From contig NZ_CP034248.1 of NCBI RefSeq assembly GCF_003931855.1, positions 3,410,001 to 3,474,000 of the forward strand: DNA of 64,000 nucleotides, read 5' to 3'. Shown in pieces: positions 52,565 through 61,980 of the stretch (the first letter of the stretch is position 1; every line of letters begins with the position of its first letter). The notes below the pieces were generated by a model. It saw nothing but the letters and a program-made list of their open reading frames with translations, was not told the origin of the DNA and searched no databases. The position numbers were made by a program, and so were the translations under genes. The DNA comes from Paenibacillus lentus (GTDB lineage: Bacteria > Bacillota > Bacilli > Paenibacillales > Paenibacillaceae).

Positions 52565-53323
52565 CTACTGTATGTTCTTCTGAACAATCATGGCCAGGCT
52601 CTCGGCGATAATGCCGGGCACTTGCTCTAGGGAGGATATTGTGTACATGGACGTGTTTGTGTCTTTTTTTAGATCAATAAGATTGTACGACCACTCTTTC
52701 GGGTGCTTAATATAAATCGTGTTAATTCCGGCAGTAAGCGCAGGTGCAATGTCAGTGCGCAGGCTGTTACCAATCATCCAAGTGTTATTCCGATCAAACG
52801 GGCGCGATTGTAAAATTTCTTCCAACGCTTCAGCATTTTTATGCGTACGGATATATATACGATCTTCAAAATAAGCCGATAGTTTCATGCGATCGATTTT
52901 GCGCTGCTGAATGAGATCATCACCACCCGTATATAGATTAAGCTCATGGCCTTGTTCGCTTAATACATTAAGCGTCTCCTCCATGTCGGGATAAGGCTCA
53001 ACCTCTTGGTCATAAACGCTCATTCCGAGCTGTGCTAAACACTCTTCTTCTGCCAAATTTGTATCTCTGCCGATAACAGAGCAGAAATACCGGTAAGTAT
53101 CAATGAGCGACTCCACAAAATGACTGCTTACGAAACCAACTTTCTTCACGCCTGCAATATCAATTTCCGTTTGCTTAGCGAGGATTGCTTCGGTCGTGAG
53201 ACGCTCAGTGTCCAACCATTCCAAAAGCTGGCTTGCGAAACGACTCAATATTTCCTCGAAATATTTATTACAGTGGATCAGCGTATCATCTAAATCAAAA
53301 ATAATTTGCTGTCGTAAACTCAA
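52565..53323 (-). CDS. HAD-superfamily hydrolase
   Basis: The 252-residue product has HAD motifs IIFDLDDTLIHCN (I) near residue 7, NLYTGGDD (II), the Lys in THKNAEAL (III) and MIGNSLRTDIAPAL (IV), with a helical cap. Motif IV reads GNSxxTD instead of GDSxxTD, a change tolerated in some HAD phosphatases. The substrate is unknown. The start TTG 53323 follows GGAGTGA. It is 35 nt after the regulator gene on the same strand and may share its transcript. Confidence 0.85.
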   Translation of the reverse strand: MSLRQQIIFDLDDTLIHCNKYFEEILSRFASQLLEWLDTERLTTEAILAKQTEIDIAGVKKVGFVSSHFVESLIDTYRYFCSVIGRDTNLAEEECLAQLGMSVYDQEVEPYPDMEETLNVLSEQGHELNLYTGGDDLIQQRKIDRMKLSAYFEDRIYIRTHKNAEALEEILQSRPFDRNNTWMIGNSLRTDIAPALTAGINTIYIKHPKEWSYNLIDLKKDTNTSMYTISSLEQVPGIIAESLAMIVQKNIQ

Positions 53324-53358
53324 AAGAAGTCACTCCTTCGTTGCATCGAGCAGGTAAA

Positions 53359-54273
53359 CTATAACCGGATATAAGATTCCAAGAACATGTGTAATTCGGC
53401 CACTCCATCCGGGCGAATGCTGAATTTCTCCGTATCGATATCGACAAGGTGAACGCGAAGTAAGCCGGCTACGCGCAGCCGCATGAGATGATGCATGAGC
53501 TTGTCTTCGGATTCATTTAAACTATTCATCATTTCCAACAATGATTTCGGTTCAATTGCCACATAACGAAGCAATCGTAGGCGTTCGGGGTTAGCGAGGG
53601 CGCGCGTCAGCCTTAGTAGGCAGATCGGCGGCTCATCTTCGTCCTGCTCCGGTATATCAATTGGATATTGAATGAGTAGGACACGGCTATAGAAGCTGTA
53701 AGTGTTGATCGGTCTAAAATGGATGGAGGGAACAAGCACGACTTCTTCAATCGGCAGATCCGGCTCTAACACGATTCCACCAGAGGCATATTCTACAAGC
53801 GCCTCGGGATCCATTTTATGAAGCAGCGTAGCCTTTTCGGCAGCATCCTCTTCAAGTAAGGGCTTGTACTGCGGAGCAACATCCGCAAAATACAGATTAT
53901 TCCATTTACGAAGCAAAGGAATATAGCTATGGCGGATTCGCTGAATTTCATCATTTGTCAAATCGGGGATATAGGATTTAATACTATGATAGAGGACATC
54001 AATTGTAGCAAGCTCGAGATCATCAAGGAAGGTGTCGACATTGTGACTGGGGCGTTCGACAGCCAATGCATAGAGCACATCATAATCCGTAAAAGGGAAC
54101 TGTGCAGCAGCAGCAAAAGCTTGTTTTTCATCCATGTCTAAGCGAGAGCCGATGTCTTCAAGCCATTCTATTCCTACATCTAGATTGTTTACCCATTTAC
54201 GGGTCGTAAATACTATGAAGCTGCTTATGAGTTCATATATTGGAGAAACGTCAACTTTGACATTGTACGCCAT
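53359..54273 (-). CDS. ArsR-like transcriptional regulator with long N-terminal domain
   Basis: The 304-residue product has a C-terminal winged helix of ArsR type: LTRALANPERLRLLRYVAIEPKSLLEMMNSL followed by DKLMHHLMRLRVAGLLRVH. The first about 215 residues form a helical sensor-like domain that I do not recognise, similar in layout to DUF5937-type regulators. I start at ATG 54273 behind GGGAGG; the frame continues to 54294 without a better site. It is divergent from the MFS transporter gene, so it may control it. Confidence 0.8.
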   Translation of the reverse strand: MAYNVKVDVSPIYELISSFIVFTTRKWVNNLDVGIEWLEDIGSRLDMDEKQAFAAAAQFPFTDYDVLYALAVERPSHNVDTFLDDLELATIDVLYHSIKSYIPDLTNDEIQRIRHSYIPLLRKWNNLYFADVAPQYKPLLEEDAAEKATLLHKMDPEALVEYASGGIVLEPDLPIEEVVLVPSIHFRPINTYSFYSRVLLIQYPIDIPEQDEDEPPICLLRLTRALANPERLRLLRYVAIEPKSLLEMMNSLNESEDKLMHHLMRLRVAGLLRVHLVDIDTEKFSIRPDGVAELHMFLESYIRL

Positions 54274-54466
54274 GACAAGAAACCTCCCAGACATCTTTAC
54301 ATCATAACTATTATGGCTTGTTTGCTATGAAATTGTCTACTATAATGTTTATTATTGCAGGCAGCTGTTTGTTAGCTTATTTGCATTATATCTTACAAAT
54401 GATTGGGAAAGTCGTCATCAGTTGACGATTTTCTTTCTTTTTAGTGAAGGAGCAGACATTATTTCT

Positions 54467-55651
54467 ATGGAGTTTCAACAAAAGCGTTTGATTTCGCCTG
54501 TGTTTATTCTCATTATGGTAGTTATCGTCGCTGGCTTGAGCCAAGGACTGCTGCTGCCTGTATTATCGATTTTTATGGAAGAGAGAGGGATTTCCTCCTC
54601 GGTAAATGGATTGCATGCGGCTGCGCTATATATCGGTTCTTTCGGCATGTCACTGATTGCGGTCAAAGTACTCAATCGCATCGGCTTCAAGAAATTGATT
54701 CTCGGAGGATTGGCGCTTGTCACAATCGCATTTCCGCTATTTCCCTTGATTTCCAGTCTTGAGGTTTGGTTTATCCTTCGATTACTCGTTGGGATCGGGG
54801 ATAATGCGCTGCATTTTGCCTCCCAGCTTTGGATGCTGCTCATCACGCCCCCGCATCAACGAGGCAAGAATATTTCAATTTACGGCATGTCATATGGGAT
54901 CGGCTTCAGTATTGGACCGTTAGCCATAAAACTACTGCCATTCGGGCGACTTGTTCCATTTCTCCTGCTCGCTATTCTTTTTGCTTTGGTTGCGCTGCTC
55001 GTTTATTTGAAAATGCCAGATACAGTGCCTGACAAAATGAACGAGGAACAGGAGCAAGCGCCCGGCCAACACAAGGTTACCCGAATATATCGTTTGGCTT
55101 GGTTTGCGCTTATTCCATCGCTATTGTACGGCTATATGGAAGCGGCCATGAACAGCAACTTTCCGATATATGGGCTCCGTACTGGACTGACTGCAGGACA
55201 AATATCGACCTTACTACCGTTCTTCGGGATCGGCGGATTGATTCTCCAATTGCCGCTTGGTTATTTAAGCGATCGGTATGGTCGAAAAATGATTCTCATG
55301 ATCGCTGGCAGCTTAGGCGGTTTGCTATTTATCATCGTACCTTTAATAGGTAGTCATTATTTCGGATTGATGCTGATTTTCATGGTTACTGGAGGCTTGG
55401 TCGGCTCCTTTTTCTCTCTGGGACTGGCTTACGCTGCGGATATTCTCCCACGCCACCTGCTTCCTACGGCTAACGTGATCGCTTCTATTCATTTTAATCT
55501 TGGTAGTATTATCGGCCCGAATTTAGGCGGGATAGCCATGCATTTTGGTTCGGCTGGATTATTATTTGTATTTTTAGGGTTGTTTTATTTAGTATTTACA
55601 ATATCAGGTTTTGTTTTCCGTCCAGATAGAAGAATAAATCAGCAAATATGA
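54467..55651 (+). CDS. MFS transporter (multidrug-efflux-like)
   Basis: The 394-residue product has 12 hydrophobic segments and major facilitator features: the loop 2-3 motif is loose (VKVLNRIGFKKLI), and PLGYLSDRYGRKMILM in the second half is the classical GxxxDRxGR motif. It resembles YfkF/DHA1-type exporters. The start ATG 54467 is 14 nt after AAGGAG; a TTG at 54422 is possible but has no ribosome binding site. It is divergent from an ArsR-like regulator, a common exporter-regulator layout. Confidence 0.88.
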   Translation: MEFQQKRLISPVFILIMVVIVAGLSQGLLLPVLSIFMEERGISSSVNGLHAAALYIGSFGMSLIAVKVLNRIGFKKLILGGLALVTIAFPLFPLISSLEVWFILRLLVGIGDNALHFASQLWMLLITPPHQRGKNISIYGMSYGIGFSIGPLAIKLLPFGRLVPFLLLAILFALVALLVYLKMPDTVPDKMNEEQEQAPGQHKVTRIYRLAWFALIPSLLYGYMEAAMNSNFPIYGLRTGLTAGQISTLLPFFGIGGLILQLPLGYLSDRYGRKMILMIAGSLGGLLFIIVPLIGSHYFGLMLIFMVTGGLVGSFFSLGLAYAADILPRHLLPTANVIASIHFNLGSIIGPNLGGIAMHFGSAGLLFVFLGLFYLVFTISGFVFRPDRRINQQI

Positions 55652-55726
55652 AGATGGTGTAATGGATTTTCAGAGCTTTTTCCAATAAACTAAAGGAAGA
55701 GAAGCATTGACCAAAGGAGAATTGAC

Positions 55727-56461
55727 ATGATTAAGGTGAATAACCTCAAGAAATCGGTAGAAGGTAATACCAAAGAAGTACTGCACGGGATTAGCGCGGA
55801 ATTTGAAGCCGGCGAAATGATCGGAGTCGTTGGGCCTAGCGGCAGCGGCAAAAGTATACTGCTCCAGTGCCTTGCTCTTCGTGAGAGCTGGAATGATGGG
55901 GATTACACCTGGGATGATAAAACAATCATTCGCGGGGGCGGAAAAGGAGCGAGGAAATATCGCTCAAAGTGCGCATACTTGGAACAAAACCCAACATTGA
56001 ATCCCGAGAAGACAGCATTGAAAAACGTGCTGATCGGACAAGCCGGGCAAACCTCGCTGCTTCGGCGCCTGACAGGCATGGTTCGTTCGGATGATTATAT
56101 GGGAGCTATGGACGAGCTAGAGAAGTTCGGACTGCTAGACAAAGCGCATCTGAAAGCTGGCAATTTAAGCGGTGGAGAGCGACAGCGCGTCGCTATATGT
56201 CGGGCGCTCGTGCACGGCGCGGGTTTTATCGCTGCGGATGAGCCTGTCATAGGTCTTGATCCTCATTCCGCGGATAAGGTGATGGCAACGCTCAAAAATT
56301 TATGCACGGAGCAAGGAAAGACAGTCGTCGCTGCTCTGCCGATTGAGCTGGCCGAGCGGTTCTGTACTCGGATTTGGGGCATATATGATGGAGAGCTCAA
56401 GCTTGACATCAAGGGAAGACGACTTACGGGAGAAGAGAAGCGGCAAATCGATTTAGCATGA
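55727..56461 (+). CDS. PhnC-like ABC ATPase without permease and without H-loop His
   Basis: The 244-residue product is an ABC ATPase with Walker A GPSGSGKS near residue 36, Q-loop YLEQNPTLNP, signature LSGGERQR and Walker B FIAADEPVIGLDP. It resembles phosphonate-type ATPases. The switch (H-loop) His expected after the last strand is not there: the sequence reads VVAALPIELAERF. No permease or binding-protein gene is adjacent; the next gene, 10 nt away, encodes a lipoprotein. A role other than classical import is likely. Confidence 0.82.
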   Translation: MIKVNNLKKSVEGNTKEVLHGISAEFEAGEMIGVVGPSGSGKSILLQCLALRESWNDGDYTWDDKTIIRGGGKGARKYRSKCAYLEQNPTLNPEKTALKNVLIGQAGQTSLLRRLTGMVRSDDYMGAMDELEKFGLLDKAHLKAGNLSGGERQRVAICRALVHGAGFIAADEPVIGLDPHSADKVMATLKNLCTEQGKTVVAALPIELAERFCTRIWGIYDGELKLDIKGRRLTGEEKRQIDLA

Positions 56462-56471
56462 AAAGAGTGAT

Positions 56472-57728
56472 ATGATGAACGTAAATAGATGGTTTCCCTT
56501 ATTGGGAGGCACTTTGCTGCTGATTATGCTTAGCGGATGTAACTTTATGATGGATCCCAAATTGTTAATGAAGACCCCGGAGCTAAGCTCAGATAAGGAG
56601 ACGCTGAGAAGCGTCATCAATGCGGAACTGAAAGGTGCGGAGATTCGGCCCCGTGACGCTGCAGATATTAGCTCGATTCGCGTCGTCGATCTGAATAAGG
56701 ACGGCGTGATGGAAGCGGTAGTATTCTACGAGACCCCGTTGGAAAAGGTCAAGGTTCACGGTATGATTTTGGAAAACCAGAATGATACATGGGTGCCAAA
56801 GGTCAGGTTCGATGGCGAGGGCCAGGTATTAGAATCGTTTGAGCTTAAGGAGGTAACCGGCAATGGAGAGATTAATATCGTTGCAGGGTTCTCCAGCGGG
56901 GATAATCAGACCCAGAAAGGTCTTATCGTATATTCATACACGGGTACCTCGGTCGAGAGAGTTCTTGAACTACCTTATAACTACTTCGTAATAGATGATC
57001 TAAACGATGATGGTAAGCTGGATATCACGGTTGTTTCGCTGAAGAAAGACCAGTATACAACTATAACGACGTATCAATATGACCAATCGTTTCAGGAGCT
57101 GGACAAACTGCAGCTGGATAATGCGGTTAGCGGTTATTATAACGTCGTGCATGGCAATATTACAGCGGATAAGCGGGGCATTATTCTCGATGCCATTTCG
57201 GGTGAACTCTCCGGCTATTCGATTATCGTTGTGATGCAGGACGGGGAGCTTGTGGACCTCATTCCGGATCAGAGCTCTACCCTCAAAGATTATCAAATCA
57301 TGAGCGGAGATGTGAATGATGACGGCATTCTGGAGATCGGGATGCTTGAAACCCCGAAAGGCTGGGAGTATATCGCCTTTGATGACATTCCATGGTTCTT
57401 CTCTTACTACCAGTGGGATCCGAACAAGGGCTTGACGTTCGTCATGCAGCAATATATGGACTTGGCGGGACGGTTCTATTTCAATCTTCCGAAGGAATGG
57501 TGGGGCAAAGTTACGATTGATATTAAGTCTATCAAGGATGAGCATATCAAATTCATTGATATTGATACAAATGCCACACTTGCGGAAATTCGTTTCTTTA
57601 CTTTGGCGGAGTGGGATCTGGTTCAGGAAGATTGGGCGTTATTCGCACGTGACAACGATAAAGTTATCGGGTTCCTCAGTCATACCGATTTGAAAGTGAA
57701 TAAAGGCGAAAAAGAAATAAAGCGATAA
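56472..57728 (+). CDS. Lipoprotein with FG-GAP-like calcium-loop repeats
   Basis: The 418-residue product has a lipoprotein signal with LSGC at residues about 20-23. The mature part holds three DxNxDG-type loops: DLNKDGVMEAVVF, DDLNDDGKLDITVV and GDVNDDGILEIGML, spaced as in FG-GAP/VCBS repeats that form beta-propeller blades. No enzyme motif is seen. It lies between the ABC ATPase and a two-component pair in one tight run, which suggests it senses something outside for that system. ATG 56472 and 56475 are both possible. Confidence 0.8.
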   Translation: MMNVNRWFPLLGGTLLLIMLSGCNFMMDPKLLMKTPELSSDKETLRSVINAELKGAEIRPRDAADISSIRVVDLNKDGVMEAVVFYETPLEKVKVHGMILENQNDTWVPKVRFDGEGQVLESFELKEVTGNGEINIVAGFSSGDNQTQKGLIVYSYTGTSVERVLELPYNYFVIDDLNDDGKLDITVVSLKKDQYTTITTYQYDQSFQELDKLQLDNAVSGYYNVVHGNITADKRGIILDAISGELSGYSIIVVMQDGELVDLIPDQSSTLKDYQIMSGDVNDDGILEIGMLETPKGWEYIAFDDIPWFFSYYQWDPNKGLTFVMQQYMDLAGRFYFNLPKEWWGKVTIDIKSIKDEHIKFIDIDTNATLAEIRFFTLAEWDLVQEDWALFARDNDKVIGFLSHTDLKVNKGEKEIKR

Positions 57729-57761
57729 TCGCTTTCTGTAAGGAAAGGGAGGAAGGCAAAG

Positions 57762-58460
57762 TTGAGTAAAGTGTTAATCTTGGAAGATGAAGAATCCATT
57801 CGTAGTTTTATCGTGATTAATTTGAAACGAAATGGCTTTGAAGTGATTGAAGCGGCTGATGGCAATGAGGCTTTGGATCGGTATAACAGCATCCCGGATA
57901 TCGATATTGCTTTACTAGACGTTATGGTTCCGGGAATTGACGGATTTGAAGTGTGTCGTAAAATCAGGGAAACCAATGAACGGATCGGCATTATATTCTT
58001 GACGGCCAAAGTACAGGAACAGGATAAGGTTTATGCTTTATCCGTCGGGGCGGATGACCATATCAGCAAGCCGTTCAGTCCGACTGAGCTCATTGCACGT
58101 ATTCAGTCTCTGCTTAGACGGGTGAATGTGTATCGTGAGAACAGTGCGAAAGTAACCTTTACTTCCGGGCCGTTTACACTCGATCTGATCAGTAAGCAGT
58201 TTAAGAAAAATGGACAACTGATCGAGCTCACCCCAACCGAGTTTTCTTTGATTCAGTATTTTTTGGAGAAGGAGAACACGCCGCTGAGTCGTGACCTGTT
58301 ACTGGATCATGTTTGGGGTAAGGAATATATGGGCGATCCCAAAATTGTTGACGTAAATATTCGCAGACTTCGTCAAAAAATTGAGAACAACCCTTCCGAA
58401 CCGACCTTCCTGCAAACTGTGTGGGGTCATGGTTATAAGTGGAAGGGCGAGGGTCAATGA
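57762..58460 (+). CDS. OmpR/PhoB-family response regulator
   Basis: The 232-residue product has an intact receiver: acidic pair in LEDEES, phospho-acceptor Asp in IALLDVMVPG near residue 53 and Lys in HISKPFSP near 103. The C-terminal winged helix is of PhoB type (LTPTEFSLIQYFLEKENTPLSR, VDVNIRRLRQKIE, VWGHGYKW). The start is TTG 57762 behind GGGAGG. The stop overlaps the kinase ATG (ATGA), so the two are made together. Confidence 0.95.
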   Translation: MSKVLILEDEESIRSFIVINLKRNGFEVIEAADGNEALDRYNSIPDIDIALLDVMVPGIDGFEVCRKIRETNERIGIIFLTAKVQEQDKVYALSVGADDHISKPFSPTELIARIQSLLRRVNVYRENSAKVTFTSGPFTLDLISKQFKKNGQLIELTPTEFSLIQYFLEKENTPLSRDLLLDHVWGKEYMGDPKIVDVNIRRLRQKIENNPSEPTFLQTVWGHGYKWKGEGQ

Positions 58461-59962
58461 TCAAAAAAGGGATTGGACGCCAAATCGTCCTGCATTATTT
58501 CATTGTAGTATTCGTAACCTTGTTCATGGTAGAGGTCATTTTTGCCTTTGCCTTAAGAACGTATTACTACGAAACGATAGAGAACCACATGTCCAATCAT
58601 GCTACCCGGACATCGGATTTTTATCAGAAATTTGTAAAGTTATACGCTGAGAGGGACCCGGATTATTTTACAGAGATGCTTCGCACGTTTGAGCTGGATA
58701 ATACGGAATTGATGATCTTGAATCGCAAGGGCGAGGTCATGGCCAGCAGCACTCAGTTTCAGGCGGAAAAGGCGATCCAGACGAGCGATGTGCCACAGGC
58801 GTTAGCAGGTGTAGTTGGCACATGGGTAGGAAGACAGTCTACCGGTGAGTGGGCCATGGCTGTTTCTACTCCGCTGCAAGTCCGAGGGGAGAATCGCTAT
58901 ATCGTTAGGTACGTCACTTCACTGGAAGACGTAAATGCGAAGCTGCTGAACTTGACGCTGCTTTCCGTGGGCGTCGGTACGGCCGTTCTCGCCTTAGTTA
59001 CCTTGTTCAGCATCGGACTTGCTAATTCAATCGTGAAACCTATTAATAATATCCGAGCCGTGTCTGCCCAAATGGCTAAAGGGAAGTTCGATGCGCGAAT
59101 CAAAGGCAATTATAAATTTGAGCTGGGTGAACTGGCTTCAACCTTGAATTATATGGCGGAGGAAATCGTTCGGAGTAACCAGATCAAGGATGATTTTATT
59201 TCTTCGATTTCTCACGAGCTCCGTACGCCGCTTACGGGCATTAAAGGCTGGAGCGAGACGTTAACTTCCGGTGGCTTTGATCCTGAAGAGACAAAGATTG
59301 GGATGCAGATTATTTCCAAAGAGACGGAGCGGTTGATTGGCCTCGTTGAGGAGATGCTCGATTTCTCCAAGCTTCAGCAAAACGAAATGAAGCTGGTCAT
59401 CGGACGGGTTAATTTGAAGGAGTTGCTGCAAGAAACTATGCTGAACGTCTGGGCTAAAGCCGAGCAGAAGCAAATTCAATTGAAGCTTGACGACCGCACG
59501 GAGCGTCCCGTGATCATTATAGGCGACGGAAATCGATTGAAGCAGGTTTTCTTGAACCTGGTGGATAATGCGGTTAAATTCTCGAATGAGAACAGTTGGA
59601 TCCATCTTATTATTTCCTTAAAGGACAGCAGCACAGCACTTGTTCAGGTGGTAGATAGCGGAATTGGGATTAGTGAAGAGCACCTTGGCAAAGTGAGTGA
59701 CCGCTTCTTTCAAGTCAATCACAATCGGGGCGGCACAGGATTAGGCCTTGCGATCAGTAAGCAATTGGTTGAGCTGCACAAGGGCGAAATGCAGATTCAC
59801 AGCGAGCTTGGTGCCGGAACTACTGTAATGGTTACACTGCCTTTGTTGGAAATGGTCGGTGAGACGGATTCTGAGGCGGTTTCTACGGAGAATAAGGTAA
59901 GCCCCTCAATGGCGGACGAGAATAAATATAATCGGTATGAAGGGGCACCCGAGGATGAATAA
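58457..59962 (+). CDS. Two-component sensor histidine kinase
   Basis: The 501-residue membrane kinase has a first membrane segment near residues 12-35, an outside sensor region of about 130 residues, a second segment near 170-195, then HAMP, HisKA with the phospho-acceptor His in SSISHELRTPLTGIKGW, and a HATPase_c domain with NLVDNAVKF, DSGIGIS and GGTGLGLAISK. It pairs with the response regulator before it. The C-terminal tail after the kinase core is short and polar. The start overlaps the regulator stop. Confidence 0.96.
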   Translation: MIKKGIGRQIVLHYFIVVFVTLFMVEVIFAFALRTYYYETIENHMSNHATRTSDFYQKFVKLYAERDPDYFTEMLRTFELDNTELMILNRKGEVMASSTQFQAEKAIQTSDVPQALAGVVGTWVGRQSTGEWAMAVSTPLQVRGENRYIVRYVTSLEDVNAKLLNLTLLSVGVGTAVLALVTLFSIGLANSIVKPINNIRAVSAQMAKGKFDARIKGNYKFELGELASTLNYMAEEIVRSNQIKDDFISSISHELRTPLTGIKGWSETLTSGGFDPEETKIGMQIISKETERLIGLVEEMLDFSKLQQNEMKLVIGRVNLKELLQETMLNVWAKAEQKQIQLKLDDRTERPVIIIGDGNRLKQVFLNLVDNAVKFSNENSWIHLIISLKDSSTALVQVVDSGIGISEEHLGKVSDRFFQVNHNRGGTGLGLAISKQLVELHKGEMQIHSELGAGTTVMVTLPLLEMVGETDSEAVSTENKVSPSMADENKYNRYEGAPEDE

Positions 59963-60491
59963 TCAATTTATGGATGAGATTCATACACCTTATGGTTCAT
60001 TTGCAATCGTTTCTGCCATTCCATCGCATAAAGTGATTGTGCGTGAAATGTTGATCGAAGCAGCGGAGTGGATGGCTGGAATCGGAGTGCAACAGTGGAT
60101 ACCGCAGCAATTTACCATAGAAGAAATCAACCGATATTTTGCAGAACGAGAAATTTATCTGCTTATCCGGGAAGAGCAGCCTGTAGGCATGTTCACGCTG
60201 CAGACCAGTGATCCTGAATACTGGGGAGCCCTTAACGAAGAGGGATTCAGTTATCTCCATCGTCTAACTGTCCGCTCCTCTTGGCGGGGCAAGCAGCTTG
60301 GCAGTGCCATGATCGAGTGGGCTGCCAAACGCACAAAGCAGTTGAACAGAGGGGTACTGCGTCTGGATTGCTGGGATGGCAATGAGAAGCTGAATCGTAT
60401 GTATGAAAGCATAGGCTTTGTCCGAAAAGGTTCAGGAGAGAAGCAGGGAAGAGGATATAACTTATACGAAATGAACATAACTACACAATAA
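59955..60491 (+). CDS. GNAT-family N-acetyltransferase
   Basis: The 178-residue product shows the acetyl-CoA site LTVRSSWRGKQLGSAMIEWA (R/QxxGxG/A motif reads RGKQLGSA) and LDCWDGNEKLNRMYESIGFVRKG in the C-terminal half. The acceptor is unknown. It overlaps the kinase gene by 8 nt and starts at ATG 59955 behind AAGGGGC, so it belongs to the same transcript as the two-component pair. Confidence 0.88.
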   Translation: MNNQFMDEIHTPYGSFAIVSAIPSHKVIVREMLIEAAEWMAGIGVQQWIPQQFTIEEINRYFAEREIYLLIREEQPVGMFTLQTSDPEYWGALNEEGFSYLHRLTVRSSWRGKQLGSAMIEWAAKRTKQLNRGVLRLDCWDGNEKLNRMYESIGFVRKGSGEKQGRGYNLYEMNITTQ

Positions 60492-60499
60492 TTTTAAGG

Positions 60500-60528
60500 A
60501 GCGGATCATGATGATCCGCTCTTTGTTA
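60500..60528 (+). terminator. Terminator after the GNAT gene
   Basis: GAGCGGATCA (60500-60509) and TGATCCGCTC (60513-60522) form a perfect 10-bp stem with a TGA loop, followed by TTTGTT. It separates the GNAT gene from the convergent glgC. Confidence 0.85.
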
Positions 60529-60561
60529 TATACATAATAATATGGAATTTGGACAAGGCTT

Positions 60562-61791
60562 CTAAGATGATAATCCTTCCGCACGAAGACGAGGCGTGCT
60601 GTCGTATACTTCCTTGAGTATGCGGGAAGGCTGGGTACGGACGGCAGGTTTTGCCAGCACCGTCTCATTTGGGCCGATCACGAGGATTTCGTTGGCTGTC
60701 CCTTTGATAATTGCTCCATCTTTGATGATGGCTCCTTCGCCAATGATCGCCCGCTCGATGATAACGTTTCGGCCTATTTCTACGTTTGGCATCACAATAC
60801 TGTCTTTGATTATTGTATAACGACCAATGACGGATCCGCCAAAAATAACGGAGTGCTCAGCGCAGCCTTCTACCGTGCAGCAATCATGCACCATGGATAA
60901 TTTGACCTCGGCATGTCGTGCCTTGACGGAGTTCAGCTTCGTCCGTATTTCACGGGTGTACATAGGCCATTTATCGTCTAATAATGCCCATTCGCTGTTC
61001 CCGTTCAGAAGATCCATGTGCGCGTCCCATAAACTTTGTACGGTACCGACGTCGCGCCAGTAGCCTTGAAACTTGTAAGCATGCAGCGGATTGTAGCCCG
61101 CAAGCATCTTGGGAATGATGTCTTTGCCAAAATCATGACTGGAATGGGGATCGCCCGCATCTTCAATTAAATGTTGCTTAAGAAAATCCCATTTGAACAA
61201 GTAGATCCCCATAGAAGCCAAATTGCTTGCTGGTCGCTCCGGCTTCTCAGCAAATTCAATGATCCGATGTTGTTCGTCAATGGACATGACACCAAAGCGG
61301 TGTGCTTCCTCCCAAGGGACCGGCATCACGGAAATGGTGGCCGTCGCCCCCTGGCTCATATGGGAATTTAACATCTCGCGGTAATCCATATGATAAATAT
61401 GGTCACCGGACAAAATAAGGACATTGTCAGGAGAAAACCGATCTACATACTCGATGTTTTTATAGATGGCATCGGCGGTACCCACATATTCCTCATTTCC
61501 CGTATGGCCTGTGCCATAAGAAGGAAGCAAAGCAATTCCGCCGTTCTCTGTTCGGGGTAAACCCCAGGCTTCACCATCTCCGATATGCTGATGGAGTGAT
61601 TCTGCTTCGTATTGTGTCAGAACACCGATCGTATCGATTCCTGAATTTACGCAATTGCTGAGAGGAAAATCGATAATACGGTATTTGCTACCAAATGGCA
61701 CTGCCGGCTTTGCCTGTTTGGACGTGAGAGGAGATAATCTCCGGCCTTCCCCTCCGGCCAACAGCATGGCAATGCAATTCTTTTTGTTCAT
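60562..61791 (-). CDS. glgC: Glucose-1-phosphate adenylyltransferase
   Basis: GlgC makes ADP-glucose for glycogen. The 409-residue product has the N-terminal nucleotide site [47 protein letters not shown], the sugar-phosphate site EFAEKPERP and a C-terminal left-handed beta-helix of hexapeptide repeats ([27 protein letters not shown] read in part). It is the full-length catalytic type; the GlgD partner seen in Bacillus is not next to it. It is transcribed away from glgB-glgA across a 189-nt gap. Confidence 0.96.
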   Translation of the reverse strand: MNKKNCIAMLLAGGEGRRLSPLTSKQAKPAVPFGSKYRIIDFPLSNCVNSGIDTIGVLTQYEAESLHQHIGDGEAWGLPRTENGGIALLPSYGTGHTGNEEYVGTADAIYKNIEYVDRFSPDNVLILSGDHIYHMDYREMLNSHMSQGATATISVMPVPWEEAHRFGVMSIDEQHRIIEFAEKPERPASNLASMGIYLFKWDFLKQHLIEDAGDPHSSHDFGKDIIPKMLAGYNPLHAYKFQGYWRDVGTVQSLWDAHMDLLNGNSEWALLDDKWPMYTREIRTKLNSVKARHAEVKLSMVHDCCTVEGCAEHSVIFGGSVIGRYTIIKDSIVMPNVEIGRNVIIERAIIGEGAIIKDGAIIKGTANEILVIGPNETVLAKPAVRTQPSRILKEVYDSTPRLRAEGLSS

Positions 61792-61980
61792 GTCGTTTTC
61801 CCTCCCTGTGGATTTTCAATGTAGTACTAACATAAACGAGATATGCAGCCCTTGAAACGATATGAAGAAAAAATGGATGACAAGTTTCATTTTATTTTTC
61901 AAAGCTAAAAATCGGTATTCAATGTTGAAATAAATGGGTAATTGTGTTGATGGAACTTTATAAAAAAAGCAGGTGATTTA

